Part shown: piece after piece, positions 24,503-32,938 of the stretch
Layout: each line of letters opens with the position of its first letter
How positions within the stretch are numbered: position 1 is the first letter of the stretch
Assembly (NCBI RefSeq): GCF_001417775.1
Contig: NZ_BBZJ01000021.1
Location: 62,001 to 126,000, forward strand
From: Streptomyces sp. TP-A0356
Lineage (GTDB): Bacteria; Actinomycetota; Actinomycetes; Streptomycetales; Streptomycetaceae
Length of the DNA stretch: 64,000 nucleotides
Direction of reading: 5' to 3'
Notes under the pieces: generated by a model
The model's database searches: none
Told to the model about the DNA's origin: nothing
What the model saw: only the letters and a program-made list of their open reading frames with translations
Program-made: the position numbers and the translations under genes

Positions 24503-25717
24503 GTGACCGAGAAGGCCGACCTCACGTCCATTGATGTCACAGCCGTCCTCGACCGTGCCGCCGAGGGTGGGCGGATCACCCCGGAAGAGGCGCTCGTCCT
24601 GTACCGCGACGCCCCGCTGCACGCGCTGGGGGCCGCCGCCGACGCCGTACGCCGCCGCAGGTACGCGGGCACCGAGCACATCACGACGTACATCATCGAG
24701 CGCAACATCAACTACACGAACGTGTGCGTGACGGCGTGCAAGTTCTGCGCGTTCTACGCGGCCCCGAAGGACACCGCCAAGGGCTGGACCCGTGACCTCG
24801 ACGACATCCTGCGCCGCTGCGCGGAGACCGTGGAGCTGGGCGGCACGCAGATCATGTTCCAGGGCGGCCACCACCCCGACTACGGCGTCGAGTACTACGA
24901 GAAGCACTTCCGCGCCATCAAGGAAGCCTTCCCGCAGCTGGTCATCCACAGCCTGGGCGCCAGCGAGGTCGAGCACATGGCGCGTATCTCGGGCGTGTCG
25001 GTGGAAGAGGCCATCACCCGTATCCACGCGGCCGGCCTCGACTCCTTCGCCGGGGCGGGCGCGGAGCTGCTGCCCGAGCGGCCGCGCAAGGCCATCGCGC
25101 CGCTGAAGGAGTCCGGTGAGCGCTGGCTGGAGATCATGGAGGCCGCGCACAACCTCGGGGTGGAGTCGACGTCCACCATGCTCATGGGCACGGGCGAGAC
25201 GAACGCCGAGCGCATCGAGCACCTGCGGATGATCCGGGACGTACAGGACCGCACGGGCGGCTTCCGTGCGTTCATCCCGTACACCTACCAGCCGGAGAAC
25301 AACCATCTGAAGGGCCGCACCCAGGCGACCCTCCTCGAGTACCTGCGGATGATCGCGATCGCCCGTCTCTTCCTCGACAACGTCCAGCACATCCAGGGTT
25401 CCTGGCTGACCACCGGCAAGGAGATCGGCCAGCTGTCCCTGCACTACGGCGCGGACGACCTCGGCTCGATCATGCTGGAGGAGAACGTCGTCTCCTCGGC
25501 CGGCGCCAGGCACCGCTCCAACCGCCAGGAGATCATCGACCTGATCAGGAAGGCGGGCCGGGTCCCGGCCCAGCGCTCCACGACGTACGAGCACCTCGTC
25601 GTCCACGACGACCCCGCCAACGACCCCGTCGACGAGCGGGTCGTCTCCCACATCTCCTCCACCGCGATCGAGGGCGGCACGGCGCATCCCGAGCTGAAGC
25701 TGCTCGCGTCCAACTAG
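24503..25717 (+). CDS. mqnC: Cyclic dehypoxanthinyl futalosine synthase MqnC (radical SAM)
   Basis: A 404-residue radical SAM enzyme with cluster cysteines Cys75, Cys79, Cys82 (NVCVTACKFCAFYA). MqnC-type blocks include MFQGGHHPDYGVEYYEKHF, FAGAGAELLPERPRK and ENVVSSAGARHRSNRQEI. It converts dehypoxanthine futalosine to the cyclic spiro compound, precursor of 1,4-dihydroxy-6-naphthoate. GTG 24503 has AAAGGGA 6-12 bases upstream. It is followed after 17 bases by the mini-amidohydrolase gene, then UbiE further on, forming menaquinone block 2. Confidence 0.95.
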   Translation: MTEKADLTSIDVTAVLDRAAEGGRITPEEALVLYRDAPLHALGAAADAVRRRRYAGTEHITTYIIERNINYTNVCVTACKFCAFYAAPKDTAKGWTRDLDDILRRCAETVELGGTQIMFQGGHHPDYGVEYYEKHFRAIKEAFPQLVIHSLGASEVEHMARISGVSVEEAITRIHAAGLDSFAGAGAELLPERPRKAIAPLKESGERWLEIMEAAHNLGVESTSTMLMGTGETNAERIEHLRMIRDVQDRTGGFRAFIPYTYQPENNHLKGRTQATLLEYLRMIAIARLFLDNVQHIQGSWLTTGKEIGQLSLHYGADDLGSIMLEENVVSSAGARHRSNRQEIIDLIRKAGRVPAQRSTTYEHLVVHDDPANDPVDERVVSHISSTAIEGGTAHPELKLLASN

Positions 25718-25734
25718 GGCGCCCGGGGGCCGGT

Positions 25735-26181
25735 TTGGAGACGATTCACGTGGCGGACCAAGTCCGGTACAGCTGGGCCTCGGAGCCGCTCCAGGACGGC
25801 GCCGTGCTGGTCGGGCGGGACCGGATCGAGGCCGTCGGGACGTTCGACGAGCTGCGCGCGCGGTTCCCACGGGCGCGGGTGCGCAGATGGCCCGGTGCCC
25901 TCGGCCCCGCCCGCGTTCACGAGGGGCCGCTCCCCAAGGCCCCGACGCCGCGCGAACGCATCCATGAGGTTCTGAAGCTCGGCGCGGTGGCGATCCTGGA
26001 GGAGTACGTCGACTCGCCCGAACTCCGGGCCGCCGCCGAGCGGAACGACGTCGTGGTGCTCCCTGGCGCTCGGCCGGCCATGATCGGCGAGTCGGGCCGC
26101 GCCGACCTCGCCGTCTTCGACGCGACCGGCGCGTGCCTGGCCACGGTGTGCGCCGGACGGCTGGTGCACCGGCGCCGCTGA
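25735..26181 (+). CDS. Imidazolonepropionase-like mini-amidohydrolase domain protein
   Basis: A 148-residue protein with the N-terminal beta-sandwich of amidohydrolases (VRYSWASEPLQDGAVLVGRD, RIEAVGTFDELRARF) and the C-terminal sandwich strands (GRADLAVFDATGACLATVCA, GRLVHRRR). The intervening TIM barrel is reduced to about 60 residues and the metal-binding HxH and later His/Asp ligands are absent, so amidohydrolase activity is unlikely. TTG 25735 matches the start of the first conserved strand; GTG 25750, with GGAGA 8 bases upstream, is an alternative. It lies 17 bases after mqnC. A structural or accessory role in the futalosine pathway is inference. Confidence 0.7.
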   Translation: METIHVADQVRYSWASEPLQDGAVLVGRDRIEAVGTFDELRARFPRARVRRWPGALGPARVHEGPLPKAPTPRERIHEVLKLGAVAILEEYVDSPELRAAAERNDVVVLPGARPAMIGESGRADLAVFDATGACLATVCAGRLVHRRR

Positions 26182-26398
26182 GCCGTTCCGGGGTGCCTTC
26201 CCGGCGAACGTCCGTATCTGGGCCACGTCGGAGAGCGTGAACGTCTCGTCGGCGACGTCGTCGACGCCGGCTTCGACGTCAACGCGAGGCCCTGCCGGCC
26301 GAAGCTGCTCCCGCAGGGCCCCGCGAAGGAGCCGCGGAGGCGGCGGTACGGGCCGGGCGCCTGAGTCCCGCCGGGCCCGTACTGCCACAATGGGGACC

Positions 26399-27094
26399 GT
26401 GACCCGCGCATCCCTGGACAAGCAGCCGCACGAAGTCGCCTCGATGTTCGACGACGTGGCGGAACGGTACGACCTCACGAACGACGTGCTGTCCCTGGGG
26501 CAGGCGCGGCTGTGGCGCAAGGAGGTCGCGAAGGCGGTCGACGCGCGCCCCGCGCAGAAGGTCCTCGACCTGGCGGCGGGTACGGCCACCTCGTCGCTCC
26601 CCTTCACGCGCGCGGGCGCGTACGTCGTCCCGTGCGACTTCTCGCTGGGGATGCTCCAGGTCGGCAAGAAGCGGCACCCGTGGATGCCGCTCACGGCCGG
26701 CGACGCGACGCGGCTGCCGTTCAGGGACGACGTCTTCGACGCGGTGACGATCTCCTTCGGGCTGCGGAACGTGCAGGACACGGACGCGGCGCTGCGCGAG
26801 CTGTACCGGGTGACGAAGCCGGGCGGGCGGGTCGTGATCTGCGAGTTCTCACATCCGACGTGGTCGCCGTTCCGGACCGTCTACACCGAGTACCTGATGC
26901 GCGCGCTGCCTCCGGTGGCCCGCACGGTGTCGTCCAACCCCGAGGCGTACGTCTACCTCGCCGAGTCCATCCGCGCCTGGCCCGACCAGCCTGCGCTCGC
27001 GCAGCGGCTGCGCAAGGCGGGCTGGTCGAAGGTGGCGTGGCGGAACCTCACGGGTGGGATCGTGGCACTGCACCGCGGTTTCAAGACGGGCTGA
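26399..27094 (+). CDS. ubiE: Demethylmenaquinone methyltransferase (UbiE/MenG)
   Basis: A 231-residue SAM-dependent methyltransferase. Family signature YDLTNDVLSLGQARLWRKEV is near residue 24, SAM motif I VLDLAAGTATSSL at 55-67, and ISFGLRNVQDTDAALREL is the second UbiE signature. It methylates demethylmenaquinone, the last ring step. GTG 26399 gives the family's normal MTRASLDKQPHEVA start; ATG 26390 would add three residues. The 217-bp gap upstream (26182-26398) holds no recognised gene, though one plus frame reading LVGDVVDAGFDVNARPCRPK has coding-like base use. Confidence 0.93.
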   Translation: MTRASLDKQPHEVASMFDDVAERYDLTNDVLSLGQARLWRKEVAKAVDARPAQKVLDLAAGTATSSLPFTRAGAYVVPCDFSLGMLQVGKKRHPWMPLTAGDATRLPFRDDVFDAVTISFGLRNVQDTDAALRELYRVTKPGGRVVICEFSHPTWSPFRTVYTEYLMRALPPVARTVSSNPEAYVYLAESIRAWPDQPALAQRLRKAGWSKVAWRNLTGGIVALHRGFKTG

Positions 27095-27123
27095 CGGTCC
27101 GCCCGGCGCAGGTCGTCACACCC

Positions 27124-27471
27124 TCACCTGAGCACCTCGTAGGCGTCTCCGGGTTCGTCGAGTTCGCGGCGCATCCCGCCCGGCGGTGGGATGGGCAGCC
27201 GTGGCTCGCGGACCCCGGCGCCGCCGCCACCCTCGCCCTCGCTGAGGTCGAACCACACGGTGATCACGGCACCGCGCGGCACCTCGGCGCCGGGCAGGGG
27301 ATATTGGCGTACGACGTAGTCGACGACGGTGCGGTGGAAGTCCGGCCGGTCCGGCGCGGCGAGCATGACGCCCTGCTTCGCGGCGGCCTCACGCGCGTCC
27401 ACCGCCATCAGGCCGACCAGCCGTGGCACGCGTACTTCGGGTGTTTTGGGTGTTATAGGCACAGATGTCAC
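27124..27471 (-). CDS. Single PASTA-domain protein
   Basis: A 115-residue protein whose residues 15-75 form a PASTA domain (VPRLVGLMAVDAREAAAKQG ... VVRQYPLPGAEVPRGAVITV). It has no kinase, signal peptide or membrane segment. PASTA domains elsewhere bind muropeptides or beta-lactams outside the cell; here the lack of an export signal makes the location uncertain. The acidic/Gly-rich tail (SEGEGGGGAGVREPRLPIPP) is low complexity. It converges on ubiE with a 29-bp gap. Confidence 0.75.
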   Translation of the reverse strand: MTSVPITPKTPEVRVPRLVGLMAVDAREAAAKQGVMLAAPDRPDFHRTVVDYVVRQYPLPGAEVPRGAVITVWFDLSEGEGGGGAGVREPRLPIPPPGGMRRELDEPGDAYEVLR

Positions 27472-27555
27472 CCCCAGCGGTACTGGAAGGGTAACCGGCC
27501 GGGGGCGCCACCCGGAAGCGTCGCGTGTCTTTCTGTAGCAGTCGACTACACAGCG

Positions 27556-28113
27556 TCACACATCGAGCCGGTAGCAGTGCGCGGGCTCCCGCAGCGTGGG
27601 GTGAGTGAAGACCTCCACGAGTTCCATGCCGAGGCGCCGGGTCACGGCGATCGACCGCTCGTTGGCGGGCTTGACCATCGCCACCACCCGGGGCACGCCC
27701 GCCGCCCGTACCCGCTCCAGCGTGGTGAGCGCGGCCGCGGTCACGTACCCCTTCCCCCAGTGCGCCCGCCCGAGCCGCCAGCCGATCTCGATCTCCCCTT
27801 TCGGCCCCCACTCGCCCGGCCATGGCTGCGCGCCCGTGAAGCCGATGACCTCGCCCGACTCGTCGAGCATGGTCCACAGGCAGAAGCCGTGCTCGGCGTC
27901 ATGTCTGCGCTGCCGGGCGGTGAGCTCCTCGTAGACGGACGGCTCGGCGGCCCGGCCCCCGTGGAACTCCATGACCTCGGGGTCCGCGAAGATCCGGTGC
28001 CAGGCGAAGGCGTCCTCGTCGGTGGGGACGCGCAGCCGTACGTCGGGGAGAGCTCGGTTCACGGGGGGCAGCCCTTCAGCCGGGGGATCGATACCGCTGA
28101 ATAGACTGCCCAT
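27556..28113 (-). CDS. GNAT acetyltransferase, RimJ/RimL-like
   Basis: A 185-residue acetyltransferase of the ribosomal-protein-alanine type (Acetyltransf_3). Blocks: DVRLRVPTDEDAFAWHRIFA, EIEIGWRLGRAHWGKGYVTA with the CoA-binding segment, and NERSIAVTRRLGMELVEVF. The target is unknown. The first 18 residues before VNRALPDVRL are not conserved, so GTG 28062 could be the true start. It is divergent from the geranylgeranyl reductase gene and read towards the PASTA gene. Confidence 0.85.
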   Translation of the reverse strand: MGSLFSGIDPPAEGLPPVNRALPDVRLRVPTDEDAFAWHRIFADPEVMEFHGGRAAEPSVYEELTARQRRHDAEHGFCLWTMLDESGEVIGFTGAQPWPGEWGPKGEIEIGWRLGRAHWGKGYVTAAALTTLERVRAAGVPRVVAMVKPANERSIAVTRRLGMELVEVFTHPTLREPAHCYRLDV

Positions 28114-28190
28114 GTCCAGTGCCCGTCAGCACGCCGTTTTCGCCGTTGTTCGCGCGGCTGCAGCCGCTGCCGGTGGGGCTGGCGTCGTCG

Positions 28191-28220
28191 TAGTCAGTCG
28201 TAGTCAGTCGTAGCAAGTCG
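28191..28220 (+). repeat. Three 10-bp tandem repeats upstream of reductase gene
   Basis: TAGTCAGTCG occurs twice and TAGCAAGTCG once, head to tail, ending 23 bases before GTG 28244. The spacing equals one helical turn, so a protein could bind the copies on one face; replication slippage is the simpler explanation. Confidence 0.6.
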
Positions 28221-28243
28221 TCGAGTCTTGGGGAGAACCCGCC

Positions 28244-29533
28244 GTGACCGAGCCCCAGCCCCTTACCGAACACACCGCCGATGTGATCGTCGTCGGGGCC
28301 GGGCCAGCCGGTTCCACCACCGCGTACTACCTGGCGAAGGCCGGGCTCGACGTGCTGCTCCTGGAGAAGACCACCTTCCCGCGCGAGAAGGTGTGCGGCG
28401 ACGGCCTCACGCCGCGCGCCACCAAGCAGCTCGTCGCCATGGGCATCGACATCTCCGAGGAGGCCGGCTGGCTGCGCAACAAGGGCCTGCGCATCATCGG
28501 CGGCGGGGTGCGGCTCCAGCTCGACTGGCCGGATCTCGCCTCGTACCCCGACTACGGACTGGTCCGCAAGCGCGACGACTTCGACGAGCAGCTGGCCCGG
28601 CAGGCCCAGAAGGCGGGCGCGCGTCTGTACGAACAGTGCAACGTGGGCGCGCCCGTCGTCGACGACCGCACCGGCCGGATCACCGGTGTGCACGCGAAGC
28701 TGGGCGACGAGAAGCGCGCGGTGACCTTCCATGCGCCGCTGGTGGTGGCCGCGGACGGCAACTCCTCGCGACTGTCGCTGGGGATGGGCCTGCACCGCCG
28801 CGAGGACCGTCCGATGGGCGTCGCGGTCCGTACGTACTTCACGTCCCCGCGCCACGAGGACGACTACCTGGAGTCCTGGCTGGAGCTGTGGGACCGGCGC
28901 GGCGGCCAGGAGCGGCTGCTGCCGGGCTACGGCTGGATCTTCGGCATGGGCGACGGCACGAGCAATGTCGGCCTGGGCGTCCTGAACACCTCGGCCTCCT
29001 TCAAGGAACTGGACTGGCGCGAGGTGCTGAAGGCCTGGTGCGCCTCGATGCCAGAGGACTGGGGCTACACGCCCGAGAACATGACCGGCCCGATCCGCGG
29101 CGCCGCACTCCCCATGGCCTTCAACCGCCAGCCGCACTACACGAAGGGCCTGCTGCTCGTCGGCGACGCGGGCGGCCTGGTGAACCCCTTCAACGGCGAG
29201 GGCATCGCGTACGCCATGGAGTCGGGCCAGATCGCGGCGGACGTCATCGTACAGGCCCTGGCCCGCGCGACCCCCGCCCAGCGCGAACTGGCCCTGCGCA
29301 ACTACCCGAAGATCCTCAAGGACACCTACGGCGGCTACTACACGCTGGGCCGCGCCTTCGTGAAGCTCATCGGCAGCCCGAAGGTGATGAAGATCGCGAC
29401 GCAGCGGGGCCTGACGCATCCGCTGCTGATGAAGTTCACCCTCAAGCTCCTGGCCAACCTGACGGACCCGTCGGGCGGCGACGCGATGGACCGCGTCATC
29501 AACGGCCTGTCGAAGGTGGCCCCCAAGGCGTGA
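28244..29533 (+). CDS. Geranylgeranyl reductase-family FAD enzyme (MenJ-like)
   Basis: A 429-residue flavoprotein. The N-terminal dinucleotide fold is VIVVGAGPAGSTTAYYLAKA (GxGxxG 18-23), the family signature PREKVCGDGLTPRA follows, and the second FAD motif is LLVGDAGGLVNPFNGEGIAY. Mycobacterial MenJ of this family hydrogenates one isoprene unit of menaquinone-9. Streptomycetes make partly saturated MK-9 species, and the gene lies between ubiE and nuo, so menaquinone side-chain reduction is the best inference. GTG 28244 has GGGGAGA 8-14 bases upstream. Strong hairpins follow the stop. Confidence 0.9.
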   Translation: MTEPQPLTEHTADVIVVGAGPAGSTTAYYLAKAGLDVLLLEKTTFPREKVCGDGLTPRATKQLVAMGIDISEEAGWLRNKGLRIIGGGVRLQLDWPDLASYPDYGLVRKRDDFDEQLARQAQKAGARLYEQCNVGAPVVDDRTGRITGVHAKLGDEKRAVTFHAPLVVAADGNSSRLSLGMGLHRREDRPMGVAVRTYFTSPRHEDDYLESWLELWDRRGGQERLLPGYGWIFGMGDGTSNVGLGVLNTSASFKELDWREVLKAWCASMPEDWGYTPENMTGPIRGAALPMAFNRQPHYTKGLLLVGDAGGLVNPFNGEGIAYAMESGQIAADVIVQALARATPAQRELALRNYPKILKDTYGGYYTLGRAFVKLIGSPKVMKIATQRGLTHPLLMKFTLKLLANLTDPSGGDAMDRVINGLSKVAPKA

Positions 29534-29563
29534 ACGATCACCTTCTCGGTGATCCGTCATCCG

Positions 29564-29593
29564 TCGGAGCGCGGACGGAAGGGCGCGCTCCGA
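29564..29593 (+). terminator. Hairpin after the reductase gene
   Basis: TCGGAGCGCG (29564-29573) pairs perfectly with CGCGCTCCGA (29584-29593). A smaller hairpin, GATCACC/GGTGATC, lies at 29536-29554. No T-tract is seen. Confidence 0.6.
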
Positions 29594-29749
29594 CCGATGG
29601 CCCGGCACGCGGAGGCTCCCTTCGGGACGATGTGCCCCCTTCCGGGCGGGGGCCCCGTCGGAGTGAATTCCGCGCCGTGTGAGGGTGCTGTGGCGTGACC
29701 CGTCCGCGGCCTTCCGCCGCGGGGCCTCTCTCCCTACCCTCCCGTATCC

Positions 29750-31543
29750 ATGACAACAGAACACCAGGGAACCACCCGCAGAGGCTTCCTCGCGGGAGCC
29801 GGCGCTGCCGCCGCCCTCTCGTTATGGCCGGCCACCACCGCGGGCGCCGCGCCCTCCGGAGGAACCCGCGTCGCCGTCCTCGGCGGCGGTGTCTCCGGTC
29901 TCAGCGCCGCCCACGAACTCGCCGAACGCGGCTACGCCGTCACCGTCTACGAGTACTACGACGTCCTCGGCGGCAAGGCGCGCTCGATGGACGTCCCCGG
30001 CACCGGCACGGGCGGCCGCAAGCCCCTGCCCGGGGAGCATGGCTTCCGGTTCTTCCCCGGCTTCTACCGGAACCTGCCGGACACCCTGCGCCGCATCCCC
30101 TTCCCCGGCAATCCGAACGGCGTCCACGACAACCTCCGCGGCGGCACCGAGGCCCTGTTCGCCCGCGAGGCGGGTCGCCCCGACCTTCACTTCCCGCTGC
30201 GCCGGCTCACCACCCCGCCCGCGCCCGGCGACATCACCCCGTCCTGGATCCGTGACCAGATCCTGTCCCTCCTCGACGTGGGCACCCGGCTGCCCGCACA
30301 CGAGGCCGCCTACTTCGCCGACCGCCTTCTCGTCCACCTCACCAGCTGCGACGCCCGCCGCGAGGACCAGTGGGAGAAGACCTCCTGGTGGGAGTTCATC
30401 CGCGCCGGGCGGATGAGCCAGGAGTACCGCACGCTCCTCGGCATCGGGCAGACCCGCAATCTCGTCGCCACCCGCGCCGAGGTCGCCTCCACCCGCACCG
30501 TCGGCCGCGTCATCATCGAGGCGCTGCTGCTGTGGGGCCTCCTTGGCCGGGGCATGGACGGCGACGCGGACATCGACCGGGTGCTCAACGCCCCGACGAG
30601 CGAGGCATGGATCGATCCCTGGGCCGCGCACCTGCGCTCCCTCGGTGTGGAGTTCGTCCTCGGTACCGAAGTGCGCGAGGTGCTCCACGGCGGCGGGCGC
30701 GTCACCGGCGTACGGGTCTCGGCGCGCGACGGCAGCCGAGAACGCACCGTCACCGCCGACCACTATGTGTCCGCCCTGCCCGTCGAGCACGCCCGCCGCA
30801 CCTGGGGCGCGGCCCTGCGCGCCGCGGATCCGCAGCTCGCCCGGTGCGATGCGCTGCAGACCGACTGGATGACGGGGGTGCAGTTCTATCTGCGCACGCC
30901 CACGCCCGTCGTCCACGGGCACATCAACTGCCTGGACTCACCGTGGTCGGTGACGGGGATCGGACAGGCGCAGTTCTGGGACAAACGGGACTTCGCGGCG
31001 GACTACGGCGACGGGAGGGCCCACGACTGTCTCTCCGCGATCGTCTCGGAGTGGGACAAGCCGGGGATCCTGTACGGCAAGAAGGCCCGTGAGTGCACGC
31101 GGGAGGAGATCGTCGAGGAGTGCTGGGCGCAGCTGAAGGACGCCCTGAACGACTCCGGCAAGACGACGCTCACGGACGCCGACCGGCTCGGCTGGTTCAT
31201 GGACCCGGCGGTGACGGGTCTCGGCGGCCCGGACCCGCAGAACCGCGAGCCGCTCCTGATCCATCCCACGGGCACGCTCTACAACCGCCCGTCGGCGCGG
31301 ACGGGCGTACCGAACTTCTTCCTCGCGGGGGACTACGTCCGCACGGATGTGGACCTGGCGACGATGGAAGGCGCCAACGAATCGGCGCGACGCGCCGTCA
31401 ACGCACTGCTCGATGCGGACAATTCGGGCGCCGGGCGGTGCCGGATCTGGGAGCTGTACCGTCCCCCGGAGCTGGAGCCCCTCAAGCGCGTCGACGAGGT
31501 GCGCTACCGGCTCGGCCTGCCGAACACCTTCGACCTGGGGTGA
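29750..31543 (+). CDS. Tat-exported FAD-dependent amine oxidase/phytoene dehydrogenase-like protein
   Basis: A 597-residue flavoprotein. The N-terminus is a twin-arginine signal (TTRRGFLAGAGAAAALSL), then the FAD fold RVAVLGGGVSGLSAAHELAE, and the C-terminal NAD/FAD-binding block FFLAGDYVRTDVDLATMEGA. The layout matches hydroxysqualene dehydroxylase-like and phytoene-desaturase-like oxidases. The substrate is unknown; no carotenoid or hopanoid gene is adjacent. Export of a folded FAD enzyme through Tat is consistent. A TACCCT box lies 9 bases before ATG 29750 and no ribosome site is obvious. Confidence 0.85.
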   Translation: MTTEHQGTTRRGFLAGAGAAAALSLWPATTAGAAPSGGTRVAVLGGGVSGLSAAHELAERGYAVTVYEYYDVLGGKARSMDVPGTGTGGRKPLPGEHGFRFFPGFYRNLPDTLRRIPFPGNPNGVHDNLRGGTEALFAREAGRPDLHFPLRRLTTPPAPGDITPSWIRDQILSLLDVGTRLPAHEAAYFADRLLVHLTSCDARREDQWEKTSWWEFIRAGRMSQEYRTLLGIGQTRNLVATRAEVASTRTVGRVIIEALLLWGLLGRGMDGDADIDRVLNAPTSEAWIDPWAAHLRSLGVEFVLGTEVREVLHGGGRVTGVRVSARDGSRERTVTADHYVSALPVEHARRTWGAALRAADPQLARCDALQTDWMTGVQFYLRTPTPVVHGHINCLDSPWSVTGIGQAQFWDKRDFAADYGDGRAHDCLSAIVSEWDKPGILYGKKARECTREEIVEECWAQLKDALNDSGKTTLTDADRLGWFMDPAVTGLGGPDPQNREPLLIHPTGTLYNRPSARTGVPNFFLAGDYVRTDVDLATMEGANESARRAVNALLDADNSGAGRCRIWELYRPPELEPLKRVDEVRYRLGLPNTFDLG

Positions 31544-31605
31544 GGTGGACGGGTCGTCCGCGGGGGTGGACGGCCGGCGGGGCCGCCCACGCGGACGCCC
31601 GGAGA

Positions 31606-31633
31606 GGCCGCCGCGCCGGTCGGCGCGGCGGCC
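31606..31633. terminator. Bidirectional terminator between convergent genes
   Basis: GGCCGCCGCGCC (31606-31617) pairs perfectly with 31622-31633 across a 4-base loop, midway between the converging oxidase and NlpC/P60 genes. Confidence 0.8.
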
Positions 31634-31686
31634 CTGGGTCCGTCAGAGCCCGTGGAGCCCGTCGAGCCCGCGTGAGTCCGTACCGC

Positions 31687-32499
31687 TCACAGGACGCGGA
31701 CCGCGCCGGACGGCGGGTCGTACGACAGGGGCTTCTCGACGACGCCGGTGGAGGGGTTCTGCGCGCCGACGAACATGCCGTCGCCGACGTACACGCCGAC
31801 GTGGTACGCGCTTCCCGCGCCGCCCCAGTAGAGGATGTCGCCCGGCTGCAGGTTGCTCAGCGAGACCTGGGTGCCGGCGGTCGACTGGTCCTGCGAGACG
31901 CGCGGCAGGCTGACGCCGATCTGCTTGAACGCGGTCTGCACGAGGCCGGAGCAGTCCCAGGAGTTGGGGCCGGTGCCGCCGGAGACGTACGCGTCGCCGA
32001 TCTGGGCCTTGACGAAGGCGATGACCGCCGCGGCCGAACCGGTGGCCGTGGACGTCGAGGTGACCGTCGAAGCGCTGCTCGACGCGGCGGTGAGCAGGGT
32101 TCGCTCGGTGCTGCGCGAGGCGGCAGCCGCGGCGGTCTTGCGGGCGGCCTCGGCCTTGCGCTGGGCCTCCGCCGCCTTCTTCTTGGCGGCCGCGAGGTCC
32201 GCCTTGGCCTGCTTCGCGGCGTTTGCGGCGGCCGCGTCGCGCTCGGCCTGCAGCTGGTAGTTGGCCGCGGCCTGCTGGGTGGCCTCCGCGGACTGCGCGA
32301 CCTGCGTGGCCAGGTCGGCCGTCAGGGTGGGCAGTTCCAGGGTCTGCGTCACCGGCTCGGCCGCGTTGGCCGAAGCGGACGCACTGGCCACAGCCAGGGT
32401 GCTGAGCACGCCACCGGCAACTCCGGCCCGCATCGCGATCGTCGAGGCGCTGCGGTTGCGGGGCTTCCGGTGGCTGCGTATGTGAGCGGTGTGGGACAT
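31687..32499 (-). CDS. Secreted NlpC/P60 (C40) peptidoglycan hydrolase
   Basis: A 270-residue exported endopeptidase. The signal region (about 20-48, AMRAGVAGGVLSTLAVASAS) ends near ASANAAEP. An Ala/Lys-rich coiled coil (about 62-130) precedes the C-terminal NlpC/P60 domain (about 153-270) with Cys183 in WDCSGLV and His233 in YHVGVYVG. It cleaves D-Glu-type peptide links in peptidoglycan stems. ATG 32499 is chosen because it precedes the MSHTAHIRSHRKPR basic start; upstream in-frame ATGs to 32556 would add up to 19 residues. An 810-bp non-coding region with several repeat motifs separates it from nuoA. Confidence 0.9.
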   Translation of the reverse strand: MSHTAHIRSHRKPRNRSASTIAMRAGVAGGVLSTLAVASASASANAAEPVTQTLELPTLTADLATQVAQSAEATQQAAANYQLQAERDAAAANAAKQAKADLAAAKKKAAEAQRKAEAARKTAAAAASRSTERTLLTAASSSASTVTSTSTATGSAAAVIAFVKAQIGDAYVSGGTGPNSWDCSGLVQTAFKQIGVSLPRVSQDQSTAGTQVSLSNLQPGDILYWGGAGSAYHVGVYVGDGMFVGAQNPSTGVVEKPLSYDPPSGAVRVL

Positions 32500-32606
32500 G
32501 GGTACAACCGGTATCAGGGGCTCCTCCATACCTTCAAGAAACGTGTGGTGCGCCACAGTTGTTCAATCACCCCCCCGAATCCCGGGCGCGTCGCTCTTTA
32601 TTGACG

Positions 32607-32624
32607 CCGTAACGGTCATTACGG
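32607..32624. promoter_or_regulatory. Palindromic operator candidate upstream of NlpC/P60 gene
   Basis: CCGTAACGGTCATTACGG has perfect 6-bp arms (CCGTAA/TTACGG). It lies about 110 bases upstream of the NlpC/P60 start in the likely promoter region. Confidence 0.4.
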
Positions 32625-32747
32625 ACACCAGTGATCAAGCCTGTGATCATGGGCTTTCGTCGTTACGCCCGAATTGCTCTGCGCTTACCATCGGATGCGT
32701 CGCGTGGCCAAGCCCGCTTTATGCCGGCCTCACGCAGATGTGGCACA

Positions 32748-32764
32748 GGTCACGGAACGGTCAC
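32748..32764 (-). promoter_or_regulatory. GTGACC direct repeat (MtrA-like site)
   Basis: On the minus strand two GTGACC copies are spaced exactly 11 bp apart. This resembles the tandem half-sites bound by OmpR-type regulators such as MtrA, which is known to control cell-wall hydrolase genes in actinobacteria. The assignment is inference. Confidence 0.3.
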
Positions 32765-32831
32765 CGCGGCGGCGGCGTCCCGCGCACGAATCGCTCCCCG
32801 GTCCTCCGTGGGCGCGCACATCGCTCCCGGC

Positions 32832-32938
32832 GTGAACGCGCACCCCTCCCATTCGTGAACGAGCACCCCTCCGCTCGTGAACGCGTGCACACGTCCACAC
32901 CTGCCCCCGCCTTCCCTCTGATGTGTGAACGGGCCCCT
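32832..32938 (-). promoter_or_regulatory. GTTCAC repeat cluster (PHO-box-like)
   Basis: On the minus strand GTTCAC half-sites occur at 32832-32837, 32855-32860, 32877-32882 and 32925-32930, the first three 22-23 bp apart, which is twice the 11-bp unit of Streptomyces PHO boxes. On the plus strand GTGAACGxGCACCCCTC is repeated almost exactly at 32832 and 32855. Confidence 0.35.

Noticed and set aside
26182..26398. A small gene between the mini-amidohydrolase and ubiE
   Set aside because: One plus frame (with DVVDAGFDVNARP) has coding-like base use but no start codon, domain or recognisable homologue; not enough to annotate.
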